From: Spirochaetaceae bacterium
GTDB taxonomy: Bacteria; Spirochaetota; Spirochaetia; DSM-27196; PWMO01
Reading direction: 5' to 3'
Length of the DNA stretch: 41,828 bases
Assembly (NCBI GenBank): GCA_007693325.1
Contig: REDW01000096.1
Coordinates: 1 to 41,828, forward strand
A program made the translations under genes and the position numbers. Under the pieces are notes generated by a model. The model had not been told where the DNA came from and searched no databases. It worked only from the letters and a program-made list of their open reading frames with translations. How positions within the stretch are numbered: position 1 is the stretch's first letter; every line of letters starts with the position of its first letter. Below are positions 16,684 to 24,590 of the stretch, piece after piece.

Positions 16684-17511
16684 ATGGCAAAGACGCGAGG
16701 CAAGAAGAGGGGCGGCTCGATCGGAATTCTGTTCTGGGTCGCATTCATTCTATTGATTGTCGTTATCTTTCTCTACAACCGCCCGACCATCGAGCGAACG
16801 CTGGAGAATACCGGGCTGGTCGAGGTAGTGCGCGAGCGCTTCGGTCGCGGTGATCGCCAACCCTCCGAGCCGCTGCCGACACCGCAGAGTGAACCCGAGG
16901 TTGCAATCGAGCTCGAACCGGCCGACCCCGAGCCTGTCGAACGAACACCTGCGCCGCAGGCAGAACCAGAGCGCCAACCGGTTCCCGAGCCTGCCGCGCC
17001 CGAGCCGCAGTCGCGTCCGCCTGCAGACCAGCAACCGCCGCAGCAGCGGCAACCGGCCGAGCCGGTGCCCGACCAGCCGGTGACGCGTACGCGCGTATCA
17101 AAACTGTACTTCATCCGTGTCACCGATGACGGACAGATTTTCCCCGAACAGGTCAACCGCAGCGTCACCTTCACCAACAATCCAATGACGCAGACGCTGC
17201 ACGCGCTGATCACCGGCCCTACGATAGAGGAACTCAACGCCGGATTGCTCAACCTGGTACCGGAGAACACGCAGCTGATATCAGCAGCCGTCCGTGATGG
17301 TACGGCGTATTTGAACTTCAACGAGGCATTTCGCTTCAATCCGATGGGCGTCGAAGGCCTGGTGGCTCAGCTGCAGCAGGTAGTCTTCAGCACTACCGAG
17401 TTCGATACGATAGTCCGGGTGCAGATTCTGATAGAAGGGCAGAAGGTGAATTACCTCGGCGGTGACGGTGTCTACATCGGCGAGCCGCTCGATCGCTCCT
17501 CGTTCGGCTGA
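16684..17511 (+). CDS. GerMN-domain membrane-anchored protein
   Basis: 275 residues. A basic N-terminus and one membrane segment (about 13-32) are followed by a Pro/Glu/Gln-rich periplasmic linker (about 60-135). The C-terminal domain of about 130 residues is typical of GerMN, with PMTQTLHALITGPT, NTQLISAAVRDGTAYLNF and NEAFRFNPMGVEGLVAQL. GerMN domains occur in GerM and in many non-sporulating bacteria, where they are thought to bind envelope components; the role here is unknown. It is the only plus-strand gene in the left block, divergent from ptsI. Its last 40 bp overlap the 3' end of tlyA tail to tail. Confidence 0.82.
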   Translation: MAKTRGKKRGGSIGILFWVAFILLIVVIFLYNRPTIERTLENTGLVEVVRERFGRGDRQPSEPLPTPQSEPEVAIELEPADPEPVERTPAPQAEPERQPVPEPAAPEPQSRPPADQQPPQQRQPAEPVPDQPVTRTRVSKLYFIRVTDDGQIFPEQVNRSVTFTNNPMTQTLHALITGPTIEELNAGLLNLVPENTQLISAAVRDGTAYLNFNEAFRFNPMGVEGLVAQLQQVVFSTTEFDTIVRVQILIEGQKVNYLGGDGVYIGEPLDRSSFG

Positions 17512-18326
17512 TCGTGCAGCCGGTCAAGCCGCTGCACCTCTTCGTGAATCCGGCGGCGGATAGCGGCGTCCTGCTGCTGTGCAACTGCCGCTGATGTGCG
17601 GCGGTACGATATCTGGAATAGAAACTCCTGATTACCGCGCCGTCCCCGCAGTGGGGACGCCAGCACCCGTTGAACCGCAATACCTTCGTCTGCCAGTTGC
17701 TGCTGCAGCCCAAGCAGCGTCTGCAGCAGCAGTTCGCGATTACGCACAACTCCGCCTGCGGCGTCCAGTGCCGGGTGCTTGCCTCTCGCTGCCAGCTCAA
17801 ACTGCGGCTTGACCAGCACAATCGCCCAACCTTCGCGCGTCAGCGACAGCAGCGTGGCCGCAGCACCCCGCAGCGATCGAAACGAGAGATCGGCTACCGC
17901 GGCGTCCGCCGCAGGATCGAGCGATTTCAGAGTCATGAGGTTGGTGCGTTCGTGAACCACAACCCGCGGATCACGGCGCAAACGATAGTCCAGCTGGTTG
18001 TAACCCACGTCAACCGCGTGCACCTGCCGGGCACCAAACTGCAGCAGACAGTCGCTGAACCCGCCGCTGGAAGCTCCGGCGTCCAGAAACACCTTGTTGC
18101 CGACCTCAACCTGCCATTCGACAAGCGCTGCGTGCAGTTTTTCACCGCCGCGCGACACGTAGCGCGGCCGGCGGTACTCGATGTGCGCGTCTGCGGCCAC
18201 AACGGCGCTGGGCTGACGTTGGCGCTGGTTGTTAACGTAGATCTGACCGCAGATGATGCGCGCGTAGAGTTCATCGGTGGGAGTGTCAGGATTGCGTTGC
18301 TGCAGTATGCGCAGTAGCGTATCCAC
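17472..18326 (-). CDS. tlyA: TlyA-family rRNA 2'-O-methyltransferase
   Basis: 284 residues. An S4-like RNA-binding domain occupies about residues 1-65, ending in the characteristic YVSRGGEKLHAAL. A Rossmann methyltransferase follows with the SAM loop VFLDAGASSGGFSDCLL, then VHAVDVGYNQL, DAAVADLSF and LVKPQFEL. The family methylates rRNA cytidine ribose and may have a haemolysin-like annotation. The start is GTG at 18326. It lies 30 nt downstream of ymdB in the same direction. The last residues overlap the convergent GerMN gene by 40 bp, so the two transcripts would be antisense at their ends. Confidence 0.9.
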   Translation of the reverse strand: MDTLLRILQQRNPDTPTDELYARIICGQIYVNNQRQRQPSAVVAADAHIEYRRPRYVSRGGEKLHAALVEWQVEVGNKVFLDAGASSGGFSDCLLQFGARQVHAVDVGYNQLDYRLRRDPRVVVHERTNLMTLKSLDPAADAAVADLSFRSLRGAAATLLSLTREGWAIVLVKPQFELAARGKHPALDAAGGVVRNRELLLQTLLGLQQQLADEGIAVQRVLASPLRGRRGNQEFLFQISYRRTSAAVAQQQDAAIRRRIHEEVQRLDRLHDQPNEERSSGSPM

Positions 18327-18356
18327 GCGTGTTCAGCTCCGCCTGCTTCCCATCGG

Positions 18357-19154
18357 CTATACCAGCGATTCTTCGCGAAATCTCGCGAAGCTGGTGGTCT
18401 TCCAGCTGTCGCGGTCAACGCTGACCACCGCACCGTGCATCACTGATTTGTTGTCCGACACCTCGTTGCGCAGCGGCAGCTGCGATCGCGCGCGTTCCAC
18501 GCTGATCAGCGGATCAAATCCGATGACGCTGTCGGCGGGGCCACAGGCGCCCAGATCGGTAATGTAGCCGCTACCGCCGGGCAGCAGCCGGTCATCGGCG
18601 GTCTGAATGTGAGTGTGGGTTCCTACCAGCGCCGTGATGCTGCCGTCCAGGTAGAACGCCAGCGCCTCTTTCTCCTCGGTGGCTTCGGCATGCACATCCA
18701 CCAGGATGACGTCAGCAGAAGAGTCAATTTTGCGCAGAATGTCTTTGGCCTTGCGAAACGGACAGTCCAGCGGAAAGAGCCGGCGCCGCCCCTGCAGGTT
18801 GATCACAGCCACCCGCACCCCGCGCACTTCCACTACGCAGTGTCCGTGTCCAGGATTACCGCCGGGGTAGTTTGCCGGACGGAGAATGGCTTCGTTCTGG
18901 TCCAGATAGTCATAAATCTCGCGCTGCTGCCAGATGTGGTTGCCGGTGGAAATCACGTGGACCCCGCTGGCAAACAGCTGGGTGGCAATATCGGGCGTTA
19001 TGCCAAAGCCGTCGGCGGCGTTCTCGCCGTTGGCCAGTACAAAATCGGCATTGTACTTTCTGACCAGCGATGATAATCCCGACACTACCGCCCTGACCCC
19101 CGAACGACCAATGATGTCGCCGAGAATCAGAACGGTGAAGCTCTTAGCGGGCAT
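18357..19154 (-). CDS. ymdB: YmdB-family metallophosphoesterase (2',3'-cyclic-nucleotide phosphodiesterase)
   Basis: 265 residues, typical for the family. The dimetal motifs are in order: LGDIIGRSG, NGENAADG, STGNHIW, VDVHAEATEEK and VGTHTHIQT. Family members hydrolyse cyclic nucleotides in the cytoplasm and influence multicellular behaviour in Bacillus. It overlaps the end of rny by 11 bp; the rny-ymdB pairing is widely conserved, which supports both calls. Confidence 0.93.
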   Translation of the reverse strand: MPAKSFTVLILGDIIGRSGVRAVVSGLSSLVRKYNADFVLANGENAADGFGITPDIATQLFASGVHVISTGNHIWQQREIYDYLDQNEAILRPANYPGGNPGHGHCVVEVRGVRVAVINLQGRRRLFPLDCPFRKAKDILRKIDSSADVILVDVHAEATEEKEALAFYLDGSITALVGTHTHIQTADDRLLPGGSGYITDLGACGPADSVIGFDPLISVERARSQLPLRNEVSDNKSVMHGAVVSVDRDSWKTTSFARFREESLV

Positions 19155-20673
19155 ACTCGGTAATCCGCGTCTCGCGGATCATGGTAACCTTGATGCGCCC
19201 CGGATAACGCAGTTGCTCTTCGATACGACGCGCGATACTCTTGGCGATTTCGCGCGCTTGACCGTCGGATACCTTCTCGTGATCAACCATGATACGTAAC
19301 TCGCGCCCAGCCTGAATGGCGTAGGCCTTATCGACGCCCTCGAACTCTTCGGCGATCTTCTCGAGGTTCTCAAGCCGCTTGATGTAGTTATCGAGAGTTT
19401 CGCGACGCGCGCCGGGCCGCGATGCCGACAATGCGTCGGCAATCTGTACAACCACCGACTCAACACAGCTGTGCGGTACGTCGCCGTGATGCGCGGCAAT
19501 GCAGTTGATTACCGCGTCGTCCTCGCCGATCCGTTTGGCTAGCTCTACTCCCAGTTCAACATGGTTGGCGTCGCCATCGGTCTCGATACCCTTGCCCACA
19601 TCGTGCAGCAGGCCGCCACGGCGCGCCAGATCACGATCGGCGCCCATCTCGGAGGCAATCATCCCGGAGAACACCGCAACCTCTTTGCTGTGAGCCAGCA
19701 CGTTCTGACCGTAACTCGTGCGGAAATGCAGCCGTCCGATGGCACGAATACCCTCGGGCTTCATATGATGAATGCCCAGATCGAAGAGTACTTTCTCGCC
19801 CTCTTCGTAGATGATCTGACTGATCTCGGCGGTAACCTTCTGCACCACCTCTTCGATGCGGGTTGGATGGATGCGCCCGTCGGAAATCAGCCGCTCAAGT
19901 GAGCGCCGCGCAATCTCCTTGCGCACCGGATCAAAACACGAGACCACAACCGCTTCGGGCGTGTCATCGATGATGATATCAACCCCGGTCAGCGTCTCGA
20001 GAGTACGGATGTTGCGCCCCTCGCGCCCGATTATGCGCCCTTTCATCTCGTCGGACGGCAGACTGACCGAGGTAACGGTGACCTCGGCGTTAACATCGGA
20101 GGCCATCCGCTGGATGGTCGAAACCAGGATCTCGCGCGCGTTCCTTTCCGCGGTTGCACCGGCCTCCTGCTCGATCTTGTTGATCAGACCCTGGGCATCG
20201 TGGCGAGCGTCATCCTCGAGCGACTGGATGATCATCTTCTTGGCATCCTCGGCACTTACGCCGGACAGCTGCTCGAGTTGTTCGCGCCACACTTCTTCCT
20301 GGTGGCTGATTTCCTCTTCTCGTTCCGCTAATTTCCTCTCACGGTCGGCAAAGGCTGCCTGTTGGCGTTCAACAGCAGCCGTCTTGTTCTCTAGGTTCTC
20401 TTCCTTCTGCAGAAGCCGTTTCTCGAAACGCTGTAGTTCGTTACGTCGCTCGCGGAGCTCTTTTTCCTGTTCGTTTCGTTCCCGTAACAGCTCATCTTTC
20501 GTTTCCAGCAGCAGTTCCCGCTTCTGGGCCTCTGCTTCCTTAATGGCATCTCTTTTCAACCGTTCAGCTTTCTGCTCAGAGGAAGAAAGCTGAAATCTGG
20601 CGTATAGCCAGCGAATTGTCCAACCTAGTGCTAACCCGATGAGAGGAAGGGCGATCCACCGTATAAGCTGCAT
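19144..20673 (-). CDS. rny: Ribonuclease Y
   Basis: 509 residues. An N-terminal membrane anchor (about 3-20) is followed by a coiled coil (about 25-150). Next are a KH domain (IIGREGRNIRTLETLTGVD) and an HD domain with the metal motif GLLHDVGKG and VINCIAAHHGD. RNase Y is the membrane-bound endonuclease that initiates mRNA decay. I start at the ATG at 20673, because GGAGG lies 7 nt before it, while the GTG two codons upstream is too close to that site. It heads the rny-ymdB-tlyA group. Confidence 0.95.
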   Translation of the reverse strand: MQLIRWIALPLIGLALGWTIRWLYARFQLSSSEQKAERLKRDAIKEAEAQKRELLLETKDELLRERNEQEKELRERRNELQRFEKRLLQKEENLENKTAAVERQQAAFADRERKLAEREEEISHQEEVWREQLEQLSGVSAEDAKKMIIQSLEDDARHDAQGLINKIEQEAGATAERNAREILVSTIQRMASDVNAEVTVTSVSLPSDEMKGRIIGREGRNIRTLETLTGVDIIIDDTPEAVVVSCFDPVRKEIARRSLERLISDGRIHPTRIEEVVQKVTAEISQIIYEEGEKVLFDLGIHHMKPEGIRAIGRLHFRTSYGQNVLAHSKEVAVFSGMIASEMGADRDLARRGGLLHDVGKGIETDGDANHVELGVELAKRIGEDDAVINCIAAHHGDVPHSCVESVVVQIADALSASRPGARRETLDNYIKRLENLEKIAEEFEGVDKAYAIQAGRELRIMVDHEKVSDGQAREIAKSIARRIEEQLRYPGRIKVTMIRETRITEYAR

Positions 20674-20799
20674 CGTCACCCCTCCACTTATGGTATAATG
20701 CTAAAACGTAGACGATCACCCCGGTTTTGTCAACCGCACATGCTGTATACTTTTGTACACACTGTTGCCCTGGCGCGTTTTTTGGGGTAGGTTGCACTC

Positions 20800-21036
20800 A
20801 TGATGGATAAGCGCGAACCGATTATCGAGCTCAAGAACGACATCGAGGCCCAGCTGCTGCACGCCCACCTCGAAGCCGAGAAGATTCCGCACGTGATTGT
20901 CAGTAACCACGACTCTGCGTATACCGGCATTTTTCAGGTGCAGTTCGGCTGGGGCCACGTTGAGGCACCCGCCGAGTGGGCTGATCGCATTCGCGAAATC
21001 TATCACGACCTGATCGAGAACAACGCCTCCGGCTGA
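20800..21036 (+). CDS. Small DUF2007-like protein
   Basis: 78 residues, cytoplasmic, no membrane segment. The start, IIELKNDIEAQLLHAHLEAEKIPHVI, followed by a short beta-rich part (IFQVQFGWGHVEAP) and a C-terminal helix, matches the layout of DUF2007 'putative signal transducing' proteins, which are about this long. Function is unknown. It has a GGGGTAGG-type upstream sequence. It is divergent from rny and ends 9 bp before the convergent tetR gene. Confidence 0.6.
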   Translation: MMDKREPIIELKNDIEAQLLHAHLEAEKIPHVIVSNHDSAYTGIFQVQFGWGHVEAPAEWADRIREIYHDLIENNASG

Positions 21037-21045
21037 GACATCCGC

Positions 21046-21711
21046 TCAGATCCACTCCGCCTGATCACCAAACCGCCGCCGGTCGAGACGCTCGTCGCGC
21101 CGGCGCAGACGCAGCGTACGCCGCAGCCCACGCTGCAGAAACACCGCCAGGTCTGCCAGCAATTCATCAACGTTTTCATCCTCGATATGCAGAATGATGC
21201 TATCAAAGATAGCGTTGACCATCGCGCTCGGGTTGTGATAGAGGCTGCTGCGGAAAACGCCCTTGCGGGTGCCCTCGCGAATGATATCGGCAACCATGCG
21301 TTCCAGGTAGCGCCGCAGCCCCTGCGAACGCTGCATACGCCGCGACATCCCCGGATAGAGGTAGGCGGGCTTGTGCAACAGCACACCGCGCACGATAGGG
21401 TTGCGGCGCAGACCGAGGGTGATCAGACGATACAGAGCGCGCAGCTTGTTCATCGGCGAGCGCAGTCGCGACACCAGCAGGTCGGCGTTGCGCATACCCT
21501 CAGCCTCGATCTGATCGAGCAGACAGTCGTAGAACGCCTCTTTGCTGCTGAAGTAATTGTAGAAGGTACCGCTACTGAGGCCGGCTTCGCCGGCTATGCG
21601 GGCTATCGATACCGCGCGGAATCCGTGCTCTTCGAACAGTGCGCGGCCGGCCGCCAGCAGGCTGGCGCGTCGCTCGCTGCGTTTTTCCGTATCGCTCTTT
21701 CTAGTTTCCAC
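21046..21711 (-). CDS. TetR-family transcriptional regulator
   Basis: 221 residues. The N-terminal TetR helix-turn-helix is clear: AGRALFEEHGFRAVSIARIA, then GLSSGTFYNYFSSKEAFYDCL. A helical ligand and dimer domain of about 150 residues follows, of no subfamily I can name, ending in an Arg-rich tail. The start is GTG at 21711. It is divergent from the cysteate synthase operon with a perfect inverted repeat between them, so it probably represses itself and perhaps that operon. A fatty-acyl or lipid ligand would suit the neighbours but is inference. Confidence 0.88.
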   Translation of the reverse strand: METRKSDTEKRSERRASLLAAGRALFEEHGFRAVSIARIAGEAGLSSGTFYNYFSSKEAFYDCLLDQIEAEGMRNADLLVSRLRSPMNKLRALYRLITLGLRRNPIVRGVLLHKPAYLYPGMSRRMQRSQGLRRYLERMVADIIREGTRKGVFRSSLYHNPSAMVNAIFDSIILHIEDENVDELLADLAVFLQRGLRRTLRLRRRDERLDRRRFGDQAEWI

Positions 21712-21719
21712 CGCTGGAC

Positions 21720-21748
21720 AGTATACACGAAATGAACCACAAGCTCAA
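21720..21748 (-). promoter_or_regulatory. tetR promoter
   Basis: On the minus strand, TTGAGC (21748-21743), a 17-nt spacer and TATACT (21725-21720). The -10 ends 8 nt before the GTG start and no Shine-Dalgarno is visible, so the transcript would be leaderless or nearly so. The inverted repeat at 21729-21759 overlaps the -35 and spacer. Confidence 0.5.
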
Positions 21749-21759
21749 ATATTCATTTC
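21729..21759. promoter_or_regulatory. Candidate TetR operator: perfect 8-bp inverted repeat
   Basis: GAAATGAA (21729-21736) and its exact reverse complement TTCATTTC (21752-21759) are separated by 15 nt in the 246-bp gap between tetR and the cysteate synthase gene. Placement over the tetR -35 region fits autorepression. The rest of the gap holds a TTGACA (21881-21886) with only a weak -10 about 17-18 nt on, a possible promoter for the plus-strand operon. Confidence 0.5.
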
Positions 21760-21957
21760 AACTTTTTCTCTAATTGTTCTGCTACTAACATCGAGCAGCC
21801 CAACACGCTGCCAAAACTGCCCCGCTGCTGCTCCAATGTGCGAAAAATTCACCAAACCGCGTGTATTGGTGGCGCAGCCGTTGACACAGTGCCGAATTGT
21901 TCCGACTATTCGGCGCAGAATGCCACAAAAGCTATTGCCAGCGGAGACCAGCAGCCA

Positions 21958-23238
21958 ATGACCGGATACCGGCTGACATGTCTTGCCTCGGGGCTAACGC
22001 TGTCCGACAGCCGGTCCACGATTCTGCTCGGCAGCTCCTCGACCAGGGACGCCGCGCTGCTGCGGACCGCCTATTTCCAGCGCCAGCTCAACCCGCGCCA
22101 TTCCTCGTACGGTTTGTACCGCTTCTCGGACTGGCTTCCGCTGTGCCGCGAGCTGCAGGGTTCCTCTGCACCGATCACCTATCGCAGCCGCGGTCTGGCA
22201 CAACAGCTCGGGCTGAGCCGGCTCTACATTACCTTCAGCGGATACTGGCCTGAGCGCGGAGCGTCGATGCTCACCGGCACCTTCAAGGAGTGCGAGGCGT
22301 TTTCGGTGTGCGGCAGAATCCCGCCGGATTTCCCGGCAACCCTGGTAGTTGCTTCCGCGGGTAATACCGCGCGCGCGTTCATCCACGTCTGCTCCCAGAA
22401 TCGCATACCGGTGGTAGTTGTGGTTCCCGAGCAGAATCTGGACGCTATCTGGAGTCCGTTTGCGGTACACGATTCGGTAACCGTGATCGCCGCCGGCGAG
22501 CGTGCCGATTACGCCCAGGCCATCGAACTGGCCGCCACCATTGCCGAACTCGATGGCTATGTCGGTGAGGGCGGCGCGCGCAACGTAGCGCGACGCGACG
22601 GAATGGGAACCACGGTTCTCTCCGCGGTAACCACTATCGGGAGCATTCCCGACTACTATTTCCAGGCAGTCGGCAGCGGCACCGGGGCAATCGCGGCCTG
22701 GGAAGCGCATCAGCGGTTTGTTACCGATGGCCGCTTCGGCACAAATCCAATGCGGTTGATGCTATCGCAGAACGCGCCGTTTCTGTTACTCTACAATTCG
22801 TGGAAAGCGCGTTCGCGCACCCTGCTGTCCCTCGATGAAGCAACCGAAAAGGCCCAGATCGAACAGATCTACGCCACGGTGCTGTCCAACCGCAACCCGC
22901 CGTGGGCGGTAAAGGGCGGGCTCTATGACGCGCTTGAAGCCACCAACGGCGAGATGTACGCGGTTGAAAACCCCGCAGCACACGCGGCCGCCCAACTGTT
23001 TGAGAACTGCGAAGGAATCGATATTGCCCCGGCGGCCGCGGTGGCGGTTGCCAGCCTGATCGAGGCCGTTGATCGTAACGATGTCGCGCGCGACGCGACT
23101 ATCATGCTGAACGTGACCGGGGGCGGCGTGCGCCGCTTCCAGAGCGAACACCCGACGCAGCAGGTCATGCCGCGATTTGTTGTGCCGAGGTCGCAATCGA
23201 GCAGTAAACACATCGCAGCGCTGTTGCGCAAGCGGTAA
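21958..23238 (+). CDS. Cysteate synthase (PLP enzyme, threonine-synthase fold)
   Basis: 426 residues. It is a fold-type II PLP enzyme with the Schiff-base Lys110 in MLTGTFKECEA and the Asn loop SAGNTARA (133-140). The order of N-terminal motifs (YRLTCLASGLTLSD, LLRTAYF, YGLYRFSDWLP) and the TGTFKE motif match cysteate synthase rather than threonine synthase. The known reaction is O-phospho-L-serine plus sulfite to L-cysteate. In archaea it feeds coenzyme M; in some bacteria it feeds sulfonolipids. The next gene, a cysteate-type acyltransferase 20 nt downstream, points to lipid use. The ATG at 21958 has GGAG 11 nt upstream; an in-frame ATG at 21838 lies in the control region and is less likely. 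Confidence 0.8.
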   Translation: MTGYRLTCLASGLTLSDSRSTILLGSSSTRDAALLRTAYFQRQLNPRHSSYGLYRFSDWLPLCRELQGSSAPITYRSRGLAQQLGLSRLYITFSGYWPERGASMLTGTFKECEAFSVCGRIPPDFPATLVVASAGNTARAFIHVCSQNRIPVVVVVPEQNLDAIWSPFAVHDSVTVIAAGERADYAQAIELAATIAELDGYVGEGGARNVARRDGMGTTVLSAVTTIGSIPDYYFQAVGSGTGAIAAWEAHQRFVTDGRFGTNPMRLMLSQNAPFLLLYNSWKARSRTLLSLDEATEKAQIEQIYATVLSNRNPPWAVKGGLYDALEATNGEMYAVENPAAHAAAQLFENCEGIDIAPAAAVAVASLIEAVDRNDVARDATIMLNVTGGGVRRFQSEHPTQQVMPRFVVPRSQSSSKHIAALLRKR

Positions 23239-23258
23239 TAGAGCCAAGGAAGGAAACA

Positions 23259-24542
23259 ATGCAAAACCAGACAGACATCTTTGACAAGTGCAGCGGCGAC
23301 GGTGGCTACTACGGCGCACAGCGCGTTGAGGACGATCACTACTTCACGCGTCCGATTGTTGATCCGATTCCCGGACGTCTGATGGAGTTTGAAGGCCAAC
23401 AGCGGATTATGTGGTCGGTCAATAACTACCTGGGGTTAGCCGAGAACCAGGAGATCAAGGCCGTAGCGGTCGAGGCTGCCCAAACGTACGGCGTCAGCGC
23501 CCCGATGGGTTCGCGCATGATGACCGGCAACACACCGCACCATCTCGAACTCGAACGCCGGCTGGCAACGTTCACCGGCAAAGAGGCCGCTGTGCTGTTC
23601 AACTACGGCTACCTCGGCGTGATCGGGACAATTACCTCGCTGGCCGGCCCCGACGACACCCTGATCATGGACAAGCTGGCGCACGCCTGCATTGTAGACG
23701 CGGCGATGATGGCGCCGGCTCAAGTGCGCGTATTCAAACACAATAGCATCAAGGACCTCGAGAGCGTGCTGCAGAGCGTTCAGCGCCAGTCCAAGGGTGG
23801 CATAATGGTTCTGGTAGAGGGCGTCTACGGCATGACCGGCGACCTGGCGCGCCTCGATGAAATCTGCGCGCTCAAGCAGAAGTACGGTTTCCGCCTCTTT
23901 GTTGACGACGCGCACGGATGGGGCGTGATGGGCAGCCAGGGACGCGGTGTTGCTGACCACTTCGGGGTACAGGACCAGGTCGACGTCTATTTCGGCACGT
24001 TTGCCAAGGCTTTTGCCTCAATCGGCGGCTTCTCGGCAACCACCAAGGCGGTGCGCGACTGGATCAGTTACAACGCTCGCACGCAGGTGTTCGCCAAGAG
24101 CTTGCCGATGATCTACGTCAAGTCGCTGCAGAAGACGCTGGAACTGGTGATCGCCGGTGACGAAAACCGCGCCCGTATGTGGCAAAACTCGAACCGGCTC
24201 AAGCAGGGCCTGCGTGAGCTTGGCTACTTCATCGGCGGCGGTCAGTCACCGATCTGTGCCGTCTTTGCACCAATCAACGGAGAGCAAACCGAAACCGTCG
24301 GCAAGCGCCTGGTGAAGTTTCTGCGCGACCGCGGAGTCTTTGCTACCGCCATCACCTACCCGGTCATTCCGCTGGGGCTGTGCATGTTCCGCATGATCCC
24401 GACAACCTCGCACACCACCGAAGACATCGACCGAACCATCGAAGTGTTCCGCCAGATGCGAGATGAACTCACCATGGACCTGAAGATGGCCCCCGAGGAT
24501 CAAGCCAAGATTTCGCGGGTTTACGGCAAGAGCGCAGCCTGA
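23259..24542 (+). CDS. Alpha-oxoamine synthase family acyltransferase, probable cysteate fatty acyltransferase (3-ketocapnine synthase)
   Basis: 427 residues, cytoplasmic, fold-type I PLP enzyme of the AONS/KBL/SPT family. It shows VNNYLGL, GSRMMTGNTPHHLELERRLA, FVDDAHGWGVMG (PLP-binding Asp217) and Schiff-base Lys250 in FGTFAKAFASIGGF. The family joins an amino acid to an acyl thioester with decarboxylation: biotin, glycine/threonine, sphingoid or capnine synthesis. The extended N-terminus and the ASIGGF motif resemble serine palmitoyltransferase-like and cysteate acyltransferase members. The adjacent cysteate synthase makes cysteate the likely amino acid. Start has AAGGAAGGAA just upstream. 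A 3-keto reductase and N-acyltransferase needed to finish a sulfonolipid are not in the window. Confidence 0.75.
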   Translation: MQNQTDIFDKCSGDGGYYGAQRVEDDHYFTRPIVDPIPGRLMEFEGQQRIMWSVNNYLGLAENQEIKAVAVEAAQTYGVSAPMGSRMMTGNTPHHLELERRLATFTGKEAAVLFNYGYLGVIGTITSLAGPDDTLIMDKLAHACIVDAAMMAPAQVRVFKHNSIKDLESVLQSVQRQSKGGIMVLVEGVYGMTGDLARLDEICALKQKYGFRLFVDDAHGWGVMGSQGRGVADHFGVQDQVDVYFGTFAKAFASIGGFSATTKAVRDWISYNARTQVFAKSLPMIYVKSLQKTLELVIAGDENRARMWQNSNRLKQGLRELGYFIGGGQSPICAVFAPINGEQTETVGKRLVKFLRDRGVFATAITYPVIPLGLCMFRMIPTTSHTTEDIDRTIEVFRQMRDELTMDLKMAPEDQAKISRVYGKSAA

Positions 24543-24561
24543 CAGGCTGCCTCTGCGAGGT

Positions 24562-24590
24562 GATCAGCCCGGCGTCTGTTCGGGCTGATC
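24562..24590. terminator. Bidirectional terminator-like hairpin
   Basis: GATCAGCCCG (24562-24571) and CGGGCTGATC (24581-24590) form a perfect 10-bp stem with a 9-nt loop, followed by TTTG. It lies between the convergent acyltransferase and VOC genes, and the VOC stop codon is inside one arm. A smaller 6-bp hairpin (24534-24550) precedes it over the acyltransferase stop. The T-run is short, so efficiency is uncertain. Confidence 0.55.

Noticed and set aside
20741-20760. TGTATAC...GTACACA near the DUF2007 gene as a fifth TTGTAnnTACAA site
   Set aside because: The half-sites are spaced differently (8 nt) and the outer bases do not match.
21958-23238. Annotation as threonine synthase
   Set aside because: The N-terminal motifs and the TGTFKE lysine site fit cysteate synthase, and the neighbour is an acyltransferase rather than a Thr-pathway gene.
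23259-24542. Annotation as biotin BioF or Kbl
   Set aside because: No biotin or threonine-catabolism genes are nearby. The N-terminal extension and adjacency to cysteate synthase favour a cysteate acyltransferase, though biochemical proof is lacking.
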